Below are positions 14,911 through 21,627 of a stretch of DNA of 37,208 bases, piece by piece. The stretch is taken from positions 1-37,208 of the forward strand of contig CALRCC010000001.1 in the NCBI GenBank assembly GCA_943354465.1, given 5' to 3'. A program made the translations under genes and the position numbers. A model generated the notes under the pieces. It was not told the origin of the DNA. It did no database searches and saw only the letters and a list, made by a program, of their open reading frames with translations. Every line of letters starts with the position of its first letter. Position 1 is the first letter of the stretch. Origin of the DNA: Candidatus Ryanbacteria bacterium. Lineage in GTDB: Bacteria > Patescibacteriota > Minisyncoccia > Ryanbacterales > GWA2-47-10b.

Positions 14911-15879
14911 TTATGGAGCTATTGTTTTGGTAGTGTCGCGGTAGTCAGTTTGTATTAAATCCACGCGTGTTTTTCCTGTTTGATACACCAAAGAAAACCA
15001 TAGAATTGATGAAATCGCCAGCGCTCCAATTTTCTCGCTCGTATTGTGTCTAATGATGTTGTGCAATACGGACGATGTTTGCGTTGGAAATTTGGCTTTG
15101 AAAAAATCGCGCACTGTGTCTTCTACTTTGCCTATATCGTCAAATGTTTTTAGTGTACCGTTTTGTGCGATTGATATTTGTCCGCGTTCTTCCGACACGA
15201 TGAGTGCGAGCGCGTCAGACCGCTCAGATATGCCTAGCCCTGCCGCGTGTCGCGTGCCAAATTTGCCTATTTGTTCAAAGTCGTTAGATAGTGGCAGATG
15301 CGCGCCTAGCATAGCGATGCGACTATGTTTGATGATGACTGCGCCGTCATGTCCTGGCGATGTTGGATCAAATATACTTTCCAAAAGCTCTTGCGATATA
15401 ATGCCGTCTACAACATTGCCACCTTCAATATGGCGGTCTATGTTTTCATAGCCAGAGATGATGATAAGTGCACCAATTTTACGATATGCGAGATTCGTCG
15501 CCGCTTGTAAGATATTGTTGATTAATGGCGCAATCCCCGTAGTCTCATCATGTTGTTCGCGCCGTGTACCCAAAAGCGCCAAAAATTCAAAAAATCTTCG
15601 TAGCTCATCTTGAAAGATCACTACCAAAACTACTATGAACGCTCCGAAAAACGCGCGCAGGATGAGGGATGTTAGGTATAGATTAAATACTTGTGAGACG
15701 GCATATATGGCTATCATGATTGCAATACCAGCGAACACTGAATTTGATCGCGTGCGTTTAAAAAGTATTAGCCCTGCGTATATTATTATGGCGACAATGA
15801 GCACATCAAAAATATCAGCAAAATATAGCTCATGTATAATATTTGAGACAGGTAAGATAGTAGATAGCATGTTTGACAT
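14911..15879 (-). CDS. cdaA: Membrane diadenylate cyclase (CdaA/DacA-like) with CdaR-like C-terminal membrane tail
   Basis: 322 residues. Three N-terminal membrane helices (about 24-41, 46-62, 72-90) and the linker FQDELRRFFEFL are followed by the DAC domain: GALIIISG, the catalytic DGA (178-180) in SPGHDGAVII, AHLPLS, and GTRH...GLGISERSDALALIVSEE. The enzyme makes c-di-AMP from two ATP. The usual RHR motif reads R210-H211-A212, so its second Arg is missing. The C-terminus (about 282-322) has a fourth membrane helix, ALAISSILWFSLVY, like the N-terminal helix of YbbR/CdaR proteins, then stops. The start could also be M4 (15870). No clear SD is seen. Confidence 0.85.
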   Translation of the reverse strand: MSNMLSTILPVSNIIHELYFADIFDVLIVAIIIYAGLILFKRTRSNSVFAGIAIMIAIYAVSQVFNLYLTSLILRAFFGAFIVVLVVIFQDELRRFFEFLALLGTRREQHDETTGIAPLINNILQAATNLAYRKIGALIIISGYENIDRHIEGGNVVDGIISQELLESIFDPTSPGHDGAVIIKHSRIAMLGAHLPLSNDFEQIGKFGTRHAAGLGISERSDALALIVSEERGQISIAQNGTLKTFDDIGKVEDTVRDFFKAKFPTQTSSVLHNIIRHNTSEKIGALAISSILWFSLVYQTGKTRVDLIQTDYRDTTKTIAP

Positions 15880-15896
15880 GTGGCAACTCTATCATA

Positions 15897-15925
15897 TTGA
15901 AAAAAGGTCTTCCACCTGCTAGGGT
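15897..15925 (+). promoter_or_regulatory. Predicted leaderless promoter of pepA
   Basis: TTGAAA (15897-15902), 17 bases, TAGGGT (15920-15925), then 7 bases to the ATG at 15933. Transcription should begin at the start codon. It overlaps the upstream region of the divergent diadenylate cyclase gene. Confidence 0.5.
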
Positions 15926-15932
15926 TATTGCG

Positions 15933-17321
15933 ATGAAACCAATCATTTTTAGCTTTGCTGAACGACTGCCAAATGGCAAGGATATTGCCCGTGTGGTGCT
16001 CGTCGAGTCAAAAGATACCGAGGTCACACGCACCAAAACAGGAGGGCGCGAGATTCGTATTGGCATAGACTCTTTTAAAAAAATGACGCGTCGCAAATTG
16101 CAGACGCTTTTTCGGCGCGTGGCTACAATCGCCAAACAAAATCATATTAAATTTTTAGTTATTGATATAAATGATTTTACATTCGCTGGGCTTGCACTTA
16201 CTGCTCGAGATATTGGTGAAATAGCATCTATAAATATGCAGTTGGCAAATTTTGAATTTATTCGCTACAAGACAAAACCGAAAGAAGGATGGGGCGGTGT
16301 AGAGAAAATAGTTATCATCGGCGCTGCAAATAAAGATATGCGAGACGGTTTTCGTAGAGGGTTGATTATCGCTGGCGAGATAAATAAAATGCGTGAGCTT
16401 ATCAACACTCCTGGCGGAGATATGACGCCAGCTATTCTAGCAAAATCTGCGATGGACGCTGTAGAAAATACAGATATCAACGTGCAGGTGTTGGGAATGA
16501 TCGAGATGGAGCTTTTGGGTATGGGCGGCATTATCGGTGTCGGCAAAGGGTCAGACGCCGAGCCAAAGTTTATTGTGATGGAATATATGGCAGGCGAGCC
16601 AGGACAAAAGCCGATTGTACTTGTCGGCAAGGGGATAACCTTTGACACTGGTGGGCTAAACATCAAACCCGGCATGTCTATGGAAGAGATGCATATGGAC
16701 ATGTCTGGCGGTGCGGCTGTTATTCATGCTCTTGTGGCTGCTGCGAAATTGGGTGTGAAGCGCAATATCGTAGCGCTTGTACCTGCCGCTGAAAATATGC
16801 CATCAGGTAGGAGCTATCGCATGGGTGATATATTGCGTACGATGAATGGCAAAACAATTGAAATAAATCACACAGATGCCGAGGGCAGAGTGGTTTTAGC
16901 AGACGCGCTTGAATATTCAAAACGCTACAAGCCAGAAGTAGTCATTGATGTAGCGACACTCACTGGCGCAGCCCAAGTAGCGCTAGGGCAAAAGGCGTCA
17001 GTATTTTTTGCGACAGACGAGGCGCTTGAGAAAAAAATGCGTGAGCTTGGCGAAAAGTCAGGCGATTATGTTTGGCAACTCCCGTTGTGGGAAGAATACG
17101 AGAGCATGGTTAAGGGTGTCTTTGCTGACGTTACAAATTCAGGCAAGAGTCGTTGGGGCGGAGCGATAGAAGGAGCAATGTTTTTATGGCAATTTATCAA
17201 AGGAACTCCGTGGGTACATATTGATATGGCGCCACGCATGAGCTCGACTGACGGAGATTTTTTGGCAAAGGGATCTACTGGCGAACCAATGCGTCTGCTC
17301 GTCGCCTTTTTGGAATCATAA
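15933..17321 (+). CDS. pepA: Leucyl aminopeptidase, M17 family
   Basis: 462 residues. A divergent N-terminal domain precedes a well-conserved catalytic domain: NTPGGDMTP, VLVGKGITFDTGGLNIKP (metal-binding Lys and Asp), MHMDMSGGAAV, the M17 signature HTDAEGRVVLADAL, and DVATLTGAA. It removes N-terminal residues from peptides using two metal ions, normally as a cytoplasmic hexamer. The frame extends upstream over the divergent promoter, but the ATG at 15933 (MKPIIFSFAERL) has a promoter 7 bases upstream and is preferred. In an organism with little amino acid biosynthesis it would serve peptide salvage. Confidence 0.92.
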   Translation: MKPIIFSFAERLPNGKDIARVVLVESKDTEVTRTKTGGREIRIGIDSFKKMTRRKLQTLFRRVATIAKQNHIKFLVIDINDFTFAGLALTARDIGEIASINMQLANFEFIRYKTKPKEGWGGVEKIVIIGAANKDMRDGFRRGLIIAGEINKMRELINTPGGDMTPAILAKSAMDAVENTDINVQVLGMIEMELLGMGGIIGVGKGSDAEPKFIVMEYMAGEPGQKPIVLVGKGITFDTGGLNIKPGMSMEEMHMDMSGGAAVIHALVAAAKLGVKRNIVALVPAAENMPSGRSYRMGDILRTMNGKTIEINHTDAEGRVVLADALEYSKRYKPEVVIDVATLTGAAQVALGQKASVFFATDEALEKKMRELGEKSGDYVWQLPLWEEYESMVKGVFADVTNSGKSRWGGAIEGAMFLWQFIKGTPWVHIDMAPRMSSTDGDFLAKGSTGEPMRLLVAFLES

Positions 17322-17343
17322 TAAGTTTATTCTTATCTAATCA

Positions 17344-17392
17344 AAATAAAAAACCCTAGGCAGTTTAGTGCCTAGGGGTTCTTCGTTCTTTT
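17344..17392. terminator. Bidirectional terminator overlapping the end of a small minus-strand gene
   Basis: Stem CCCTAGGCA (17354-17362) with TGCCTAGGG (17369-17377), 6-base loop. The minus strand then reads TTTTTTATTTT, a strong U-tract. The plus side is followed by the weaker TTCTTCGTTCTTTTC. The TAA stop of the minus-strand gene lies in the loop and its last codons in the stem. Confidence 0.75.
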
Positions 17393-17520
17393 CTTACGCG
17401 CCTTACGAGCCGTCTGATGTAGATATCGTAGGCTATATCTTGGCCGCGCTGTCCGATAATTACTGCGATAAACATAGTAAGGGCGACGGCCCCAAGACCA
17501 ACAAGTATCTCAAAGATCAC
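17365..17520 (-). CDS. 51-residue single-pass membrane protein
   Basis: Reads MIFEILVGLGAVAL, then TMFIAVIIG, a polar stretch QRGQDIAYDIYI, and a strongly basic tail RRLVRRVRKERRTPRH. It has one membrane helix (about residues 2-23) and a positively charged tail that by the positive-inside rule should face the cytoplasm. The start is GTG at 17520, with AAGGAG (17531-17526) 5 bases upstream. The stop is in the loop of a terminator with a good minus-strand U-tract, which together support a real gene. No family recognised. It is divergent from lexA; DNA-damage-inducible small membrane proteins exist elsewhere, but nothing here proves such a role. Confidence 0.6.
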   Translation of the reverse strand: MIFEILVGLGAVALTMFIAVIIGQRGQDIAYDIYIRRLVRRVRKERRTPRH

Positions 17521-17534
17521 TCATTCTCCTTTAT

Positions 17535-17566
17535 TAGCTTAAAGCTATTCAGATTAAGAATCTGAA
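17535..17566. repeat. Two adjacent perfect inverted repeats upstream of the small membrane protein gene
   Basis: TAGCTT-A-AAGCTA (17535-17547) is followed directly by TTCAGATT-AAG-AATCTGAA (17548-17566). They lie just before the SD of the minus-strand gene and could be leader hairpins or operator sites. A TATACT -10-like hexamer on the minus strand is adjacent (about 17576-17571). Confidence 0.55.
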
Positions 17567-17619
17567 AATATAGTATAGAGTTTTTATATAGTTGTCCACA
17601 GCTTTTCGTGTGGCAACTA

Positions 17620-17649
17620 TTGCTAGGTGAACGCTCGTTCACCTATGAT
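17620..17649 (+). promoter_or_regulatory. lexA promoter with LexA operator (SOS box)
   Basis: A 10-bp-arm inverted repeat spans 17624-17645 (TAGGTGAACG-CT-CGTTCACCTA). Its core GAAC-GCTC-GTTC has the GAAC-N4-GTTC form of the Gram-positive LexA box. It covers the spacer of a TTGCTA (17620-17625)-18-TATGAT (17644-17649) promoter that ends 6 bases before the lexA ATG, the expected arrangement for autorepression. Confidence 0.75.
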
Positions 17650-17655
17650 AATTAC

Positions 17656-18225
17656 ATGAGTATTGAGCACTATCAATCAAAAATAATTAGTTTTTATGAG
17701 AAGAATAGACGAATGCCAAGCTATGGCGAGATCGCCGTATTACTTGGTTTCAAATCTAAAAATGCAGTTTCCAAAGTAGTAGATAAGTTGATCGAGATAG
17801 GTGCTCTTGATAAAGACTCGCAAGGACGGCTAGTGCCAACAAGCGTTTTTGGTGAAGTGAGAATGCTCGGTGTAGTAGAGGCTGGTATCCCGACACTTGC
17901 CGAAGAGGCGGCAGAGATGATTAGCATTGATCAGTTTTTAATAAAAAATAGGGATCATACTTACGTTCTTACTGTAAAGGGTGATTCAATGATTGACGCA
18001 GGTATCCGCGATGGTGATTTGGTGGTAGCAGAGCATGGCAGAACTGCAAAAGAGGGTGACATCGTGATAGCAGAAGTAGACGGAGGGTGGACTATGAAAT
18101 ATTTGCGCAATAAAAATGGCACTACTTATCTTGAGCCAGCCAACAAAAGCTACAGACCAATATTCGCCGAAGAATCGCTAAATATAGGTGCAGTCGTTAC
18201 TGGGATTATTAGAAAATATCGTTAA
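17656..18225 (+). CDS. lexA: LexA repressor (SOS regulator, S24 self-cleaving)
   Basis: 189 residues. N-terminal winged helix (about 1-62: RRMPSYGEIAVLLGFKSKNAVSKVVDKL), cleavage site A76-G77 in GVVEAGIPT, and the S24 peptidase domain with nucleophile S111 (VKGDSMIDAGI) and general base K148 (DGGWTMKYL). RecA-ssDNA stimulates self-cleavage, which derepresses DNA-repair genes. The frame extends upstream 16 codons, but that stretch contains the operator and promoter; the ATG at 17656 gives the family N-terminus. Likely autoregulated and leaderless. A small protein follows after 6 bases. Confidence 0.92.
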   Translation: MSIEHYQSKIISFYEKNRRMPSYGEIAVLLGFKSKNAVSKVVDKLIEIGALDKDSQGRLVPTSVFGEVRMLGVVEAGIPTLAEEAAEMISIDQFLIKNRDHTYVLTVKGDSMIDAGIRDGDLVVAEHGRTAKEGDIVIAEVDGGWTMKYLRNKNGTTYLEPANKSYRPIFAEESLNIGAVVTGIIRKYR

Positions 18226-18231
18226 TAGTAT

Positions 18232-18420
18232 ATGAGCAAAATACAGCTTCACAAAAGTATCGTTCACGAGATCGGCAGAGTCAATGACCGCATCGATATC
18301 AAGATTTTGCGTGGCAAGTCATACCAGAGAGAGGCAGAGCGTCACCGTATGTTGGTTGTACAATTGGGGCGTCTTGAGCGCGGAGGTATTCGTTCAGGTT
18401 GGTTTTCCTCTCTTTTTTAG
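18232..18420 (+). CDS. Small basic hypothetical protein downstream of lexA
   Basis: 62 residues, rich in Arg, Lys and His, no membrane segment. It reads as two helices: KSIVHEIGRVNDRIDIKILRG, then SYQREAERHRMLVVQLGRL, followed by a short RGGIRSGWFSSLF tail. It begins 6 bases after lexA and is probably in the same transcript, so it may be SOS-controlled. I do not recognise a family. Its last bases contain the predicted -35 of the peroxiredoxin promoter. Confidence 0.55.
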   Translation: MSKIQLHKSIVHEIGRVNDRIDIKILRGKSYQREAERHRMLVVQLGRLERGGIRSGWFSSLF

Positions 18421-18427
18421 GTATACT
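18399..18427 (+). promoter_or_regulatory. Predicted leaderless promoter of the peroxiredoxin gene
   Basis: TTGGTT (18399-18404), 17 bases, TATACT (18422-18427), then exactly 7 bases to the ATG at 18435. This supports the ATG at 18435 over an in-frame upstream ATG at 18399, which lies in the promoter. Confidence 0.6.
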
Positions 18428-18434
18428 GAAAGAC

Positions 18435-18902
18435 ATGGCACAATTAAAAGAGGGAACAAAAGCCCCAGCATTTTCACTGCTTGATCAATCAGGCATAAAA
18501 CATTCGCTCAAAGATTATGTAGGCAAGTGGCTATTAATTTATTTTTATCCAAAAGACAGTACTCCAGGATGTACTATTGAGGCGTGTGCTATTCGCGATA
18601 GTTTTGATAATTTTAAAAAATCAAAAATAACCGTATTGGGAGTTTCTATTGACTCTATTGCTTCGCATGAAAAATTCGCCAAAAAATTTAAGTTGCCATT
18701 TCCACTTTTGGCTGATACTGATAAAAAAATGGTAGAAGCATATGGAGTGTGGGGTGAGAAGAAATTTATGGGCCGTAAATATATGGGCATATCTCGTATG
18801 TCGTTTTTGATAAATCCAAAAGGCAAGATAGCTAAAATATATAGCGAGGTCAAGCCAAAAGACCATGCAGGGCAAGTGCTCTCTGATCATAAATCAATAT
18901 AA
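18435..18902 (+). CDS. bcp: Thioredoxin-dependent peroxiredoxin, Bcp/PrxQ type
   Basis: 155 residues. The peroxidatic Cys is C46 in STPGCTIEAC and the resolving Cys C51 five residues later, the Bcp-type helix arrangement. The flanking YFYPKDSTPGCT and VLGVSIDS segments are typical. It reduces hydrogen peroxide and organic hydroperoxides using thioredoxin in the cytoplasm. It is followed by the nuclease gene with a 1-base overlap (TAATG), so the two share a transcript. Confidence 0.93.
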   Translation: MAQLKEGTKAPAFSLLDQSGIKHSLKDYVGKWLLIYFYPKDSTPGCTIEACAIRDSFDNFKKSKITVLGVSIDSIASHEKFAKKFKLPFPLLADTDKKMVEAYGVWGEKKFMGRKYMGISRMSFLINPKGKIAKIYSEVKPKDHAGQVLSDHKSI

Positions 18903-19693
18903 TGGCAGTCAAGCGTAGATCGAATATCTATGATCCAAAGTCTTCTGCGCCTTTTCGGCTTTCGCGCTCAAAAATTGAAAATTATATGCGTTGCAAGCGC
19001 TGTTCGTATCTTGATAGGCGTTTGGGTGTCAGCGAGCCCGATGGTTATCCATTTAATCTCAATAGTGCGGTAGACCATTTACTCAAAAAAGAATTTGATG
19101 TTCATCGTGCAAATGGCAATGCGCATCCGTTGATGGAGTCTTACGGTATTGATGCAATACCATTTGATCATCCGGAGATTGATAGATGGCGTGAGAATTT
19201 TGTTGGTGTGCAGTATCATCATACGCCTACCAATTTTATTATCACTGGTGCGGTTGATGATGTCTGGATAAATCCAAAAGGTGAATTACATGTGGTTGAT
19301 TATAAGGCTACGAGCAAAGACGGCGAAGTAAGCCTTGATGCTGATTGGCAAGATGGCTACAAACGGCAGATGGAAATCTATCAGTGGTTGATGCGTCGCA
19401 TTGGCTTTAAAGTCTCTAATACTGGCTATTTCGTATATGCTAACGGCAAGCGCGACCGTGCAGCATTTGATGCCAAGCTTGAGTTTGATATAAAGATTAT
19501 CCCGTACACTGGCGATGACTCGTGGCTTGAACGAACCATAAAAGAGATTCATAAAACATTTTCAGCTGATATTTTGCCGCCGTCTAGTGGTGGATGCCAA
19601 TATTGTCTGTACCGCGAGGAGGCAGATAAAGTACTCAAACCGCTTGGCAAAAAACCCAGTATCAAAAAACAAAACTCGCTTTTTGGCCCGTAA
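18902..19693 (+). CDS. PD-(D/E)XK nuclease family protein (RecB/Cas4-like)
   Basis: 263 residues. LSRSKIENYMRCKRC (20-34) is the N-terminal motif with C31 and C34. The nuclease core is ITGAVDDVWINPKGELHVVD followed by YKATS, supplying the D...D-x-K catalytic set, and KRQMEIYQWLM is the Q-x3-Y helix of RecB-type nucleases. A C-terminal C-x2-C (GGCQYCLYRE) could join the N-terminal pair to hold an Fe-S cluster or zinc, as in Cas4/AddB relatives, although those usually have 1+3 rather than 2+2 cysteines. No CRISPR or helicase gene is nearby. A role in DNA repair is inferred from its neighbour lexA. Confidence 0.75.
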   Translation: MAVKRRSNIYDPKSSAPFRLSRSKIENYMRCKRCSYLDRRLGVSEPDGYPFNLNSAVDHLLKKEFDVHRANGNAHPLMESYGIDAIPFDHPEIDRWRENFVGVQYHHTPTNFIITGAVDDVWINPKGELHVVDYKATSKDGEVSLDADWQDGYKRQMEIYQWLMRRIGFKVSNTGYFVYANGKRDRAAFDAKLEFDIKIIPYTGDDSWLERTIKEIHKTFSADILPPSSGGCQYCLYREEADKVLKPLGKKPSIKKQNSLFGP

Positions 19694-19711
19694 TTTTCTA
19701 TACTACCGTCT

Positions 19712-20368
19712 ATGGAAAACGAACAAATACAATCTCAGGATGCTGAGAGTCCTACTAAAAAAGATCAGCGTGCCGCAGAGCGCGCTGCGCGTGATGCCGT
19801 AGCCTTACGCCGCGTGCAGATGCGCAAGGTCAAAAAGATTGGCTTCTGGGTCATTGTTATTTTACTTATCGTCGGTGGTGGATATTTTGTCTATAAATCA
19901 ATGCCCGAGGAGCGCGAGCTTGGTACTGATTACTCACGCGCCGTTGAAGATGGTGGTCAAACACATACCAAAGAGGGCGAGAAGACTACTACTTGGAAAT
20001 CAAACCCACCCGTATCAGGTCCGCACTGGCCTGACCCACAACGCGACGGTATCTACGACAAAGAATTGCCAGAGGAGGGCGTGGTACATTCACTCGAGCA
20101 TGGCCGCATTTGGATTTCATACAAGCCAAGTATCTCGCAAGGTACCAAGGACAGGTTGATAGAGCTTGCACGCAAGAATACCTATCTTGTTGTCTCCGTG
20201 CGTGTCGCAAATGAGACCGATGTAGCGTTGTCCGCATGGAATCGTCTTGATACTTTTAATCTCAACGCTGACGGCAGTTTTGACACTGTACGCGTCCAAG
20301 ATTTTATTGACAGATATCGTGACAAGGGTCCAGAAAAGGTGCCTGTCATGATGGGCAAAGAGTACTAA
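19712..20368 (+). CDS. DUF3105 domain membrane-anchored protein
   Basis: 218 residues. A charged, coiled-coil-like N-terminal region (about 17-42) precedes one membrane helix (about 43-62, IGFWVIVILLIVGGGYFVYK). The extracellular DUF3105 domain shows its hallmark motifs: NPPVSGPHWP (with preceding Trp), GIYD, and VVHSLEHGRIWISY. The function of DUF3105 is unknown; the conserved His residues suggest metal binding or a hydrolase-like site. A TATACT hexamer ends 7 bases before the ATG, consistent with a leaderless mRNA, though no clear -35 is present. Confidence 0.82.
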   Translation: MENEQIQSQDAESPTKKDQRAAERAARDAVALRRVQMRKVKKIGFWVIVILLIVGGGYFVYKSMPEERELGTDYSRAVEDGGQTHTKEGEKTTTWKSNPPVSGPHWPDPQRDGIYDKELPEEGVVHSLEHGRIWISYKPSISQGTKDRLIELARKNTYLVVSVRVANETDVALSAWNRLDTFNLNADGSFDTVRVQDFIDRYRDKGPEKVPVMMGKEY

Positions 20369-20409
20369 TGAAAAAAGTATTATTTGTGGGCGAGATATTC
20401 ACAAAGATA

Positions 20410-20437
20410 TTGTTTGTAAAAAAAAGAAAAATATAGT
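20410..20437 (+). promoter_or_regulatory. Promoter of the zinc-ribbon gene
   Basis: TTGTTT (20410-20415), 16 bases, TATAGT (20432-20437). Predicted transcription start is about 20444-20445, giving an unusually long leader of about 100 bases. Confidence 0.5.
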
Positions 20438-20444
20438 ATTGTAG

Positions 20445-20545
20445 GCGCACTCAACGATTAGGCAATTTTCATAGTTTAGGAAAAAGAAGTCGCTTGCCTA
20501 GCTCGAAGGAGGATTATAAGGAAAACTAGGCAACGGCACATTCAT
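20445..20545 (+). promoter_or_regulatory. Structured 5' leader with mutually exclusive pairings and a displaced Shine-Dalgarno
   Basis: Three related elements: A TAGGCAA (20459-20465), B TTGCCTAG (20494-20501), C CTAGGCAA (20526-20533). A can pair with B (7 bp) or B with C (8 bp), but not both. The strong AAGGAGG (20506-20512) lies in the B-C loop and is 33 bases from the ATG, with no ATG, GTG or TTG at normal spacing. An in-frame ATT directly follows it. This resembles a temperature- or protein-responsive leader, as found for cold-shock genes, but the mechanism is inferred. Confidence 0.45.
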
Positions 20546-20740
20546 ATGGATATGCAACAACCAGCGCGTCAGATTCACGATGTAACATCATTTGGAATCA
20601 CTTGCGCAAGCTGTGGCAATGCTGTGACCGAGCTTCCGTTTCAGCCCACAAAGCGTGATGACGGAACATACGGTCGCATCTTCTGTCGCGATTGCAATCG
20701 CAACCGCCAACCAAGCGGAGGCGGAGGTTTCCGCCGATAG
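20546..20740 (+). CDS. Small zinc-ribbon protein, possible RNA-binding/cold-shock associated
   Basis: 64 residues. It contains a treble-clef-like CxxC...CxxC ribbon: C-x2-C in ITCASCGNAVTELPFQP and C-x2-C in GRIFCRDCNRNR, followed by a glycine- and arginine-rich tail (PSGGGGFRR). This layout is common in short CPR proteins annotated as zinc-ribbon domains, with the spacer PFxPxxRxDGxxxCRxC. The tail suggests RNA binding. The first ATG at 20546 is used; a second ATG two codons later is possible. The leader is long and structured, and a strong terminator follows. Confidence 0.72.
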   Translation: MDMQQPARQIHDVTSFGITCASCGNAVTELPFQPTKRDDGTYGRIFCRDCNRNRQPSGGGGFRR

Positions 20741-20754
20741 TCGGCGCAAACAAC

Positions 20755-20792
20755 AAAAACCCCAAAGCATAGCTCTGGGGTTTTTGTTTTTT
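20755..20792. terminator. Bidirectional terminator
   Basis: AAAAACCCCA (20755-20764) pairs with TGGGGTTTTT (20776-20785), with an inner AGC/GCT pairing. TTTTTGTTTTTT follows on the plus strand and a TTTTTGTTGTTTG tract on the minus strand. It serves the zinc-ribbon gene and the convergent uppP. Confidence 0.85.
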
Positions 20793-21579
20793 AAATGGCG
20801 AGTGAGATGATGATCACGCCCGCGAGTGCAAGGCGATAATACACAAATGGCATCAGCGTTGAGCGTTGGGCTATTTTGGTTATCAGATTGATGGCGGCGA
20901 TAGCCGATACAAATGCGGCTATAAAACCAAAGACATTGGGGCCAGTGATAACAAGCTCTGGTCCGGCTGTAAGTGTTTTGATGGCAGCGGCCATGATAAT
21001 AGGAGTTGAGAGTAAGAATGAAAAATGTGTAGCTTCAGTGCGTGTTTTGCCCAACAGCAATCCTCCAGAGATCGTAGCCCCAGAGCGAGAAATTCCAGGA
21101 AAGAGCGCTAGCGCTTGAAAGATTCCGATAATGAAACCCTCGTATGGCAGGATCATCCCACTATCATGATTTTTACGATGGCGCATATATTCTGCGCCTG
21201 CTATGAGCGCGCTACCAACTATGAGCCCTATCGCCACAACAAGTTGTGTTCGCAATGTATTTGTGACCGCGTCTTCAAATAAAATACCGACCAGTCCTGC
21301 AGGGATTGTGCCCAAAATAATATTAAGTAAAAGTTTACGCCCTCGCGTATCAATGCGCGAAGTAAATGATTTGACTAGATGCGCCCAATCAGCGCGAAAA
21401 TACCAAATGACAGCAAGCGCTGTAGCCATGTGTACCATCACATCAAATGGAATAGCGGTTTTGGCGGAAATGCCAAAAAAATCTTCCAATATAATAAGAT
21501 GCCCAGTAGATGATACTGGGAGAAACTCGGTAAGTCCTTGCACTATACCAAGAAGCGTCGCAGTAAAGTAGCTTTGCAT
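20791..21579 (-). CDS. uppP: Undecaprenyl-diphosphate phosphatase (UppP/BacA)
   Basis: 262 residues, about eight membrane helices. The two catalytic motifs are clear: QGLTEFLPVSSTGHLII near the N-terminus and LFPGISRSGATISGGLL in the middle. It dephosphorylates undecaprenyl pyrophosphate so the lipid carrier can be reused for peptidoglycan and other envelope polymers; resistance to bacitracin is a side effect. The start is taken at the ATG at 21579 (MQSYFTATLL), the usual family N-terminus; an upstream in-frame ATG at 21597 overlaps the divergent regulatory region. Confidence 0.94.
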   Translation of the reverse strand: MQSYFTATLLGIVQGLTEFLPVSSTGHLIILEDFFGISAKTAIPFDVMVHMATALAVIWYFRADWAHLVKSFTSRIDTRGRKLLLNIILGTIPAGLVGILFEDAVTNTLRTQLVVAIGLIVGSALIAGAEYMRHRKNHDSGMILPYEGFIIGIFQALALFPGISRSGATISGGLLLGKTRTEATHFSFLLSTPIIMAAAIKTLTAGPELVITGPNVFGFIAAFVSAIAAINLITKIAQRSTLMPFVYYRLALAGVIIISLAI

Positions 21580-21627
21580 GTGAATTATAGTATGCAAGAT
21601 TTTTATGAATTATGCTACTATTCATAT

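Noticed and set aside
16265..16702. 145-codon minus-strand frame inside pepA
   Set aside because: Low-complexity Ile/Pro/Ser sequence typical of an antisense shadow of a conserved gene.
17592..17600. DnaA-box-like TTGTCCACA near lexA, with a second partial match (CTGTCCACA) near 34543
   Set aside because: Isolated imperfect matches; no cluster, no dnaA or dnaN, and no AT-rich unwinding region of the expected kind. The first is one arm of an imperfect inverted repeat and is not evidence of an origin.
18902..19693. PD-(D/E)XK protein as a Cas4 of a CRISPR system
   Set aside because: No repeat array or other cas gene in the window, and its cysteine arrangement (2+2) differs from Cas4 (1+3).
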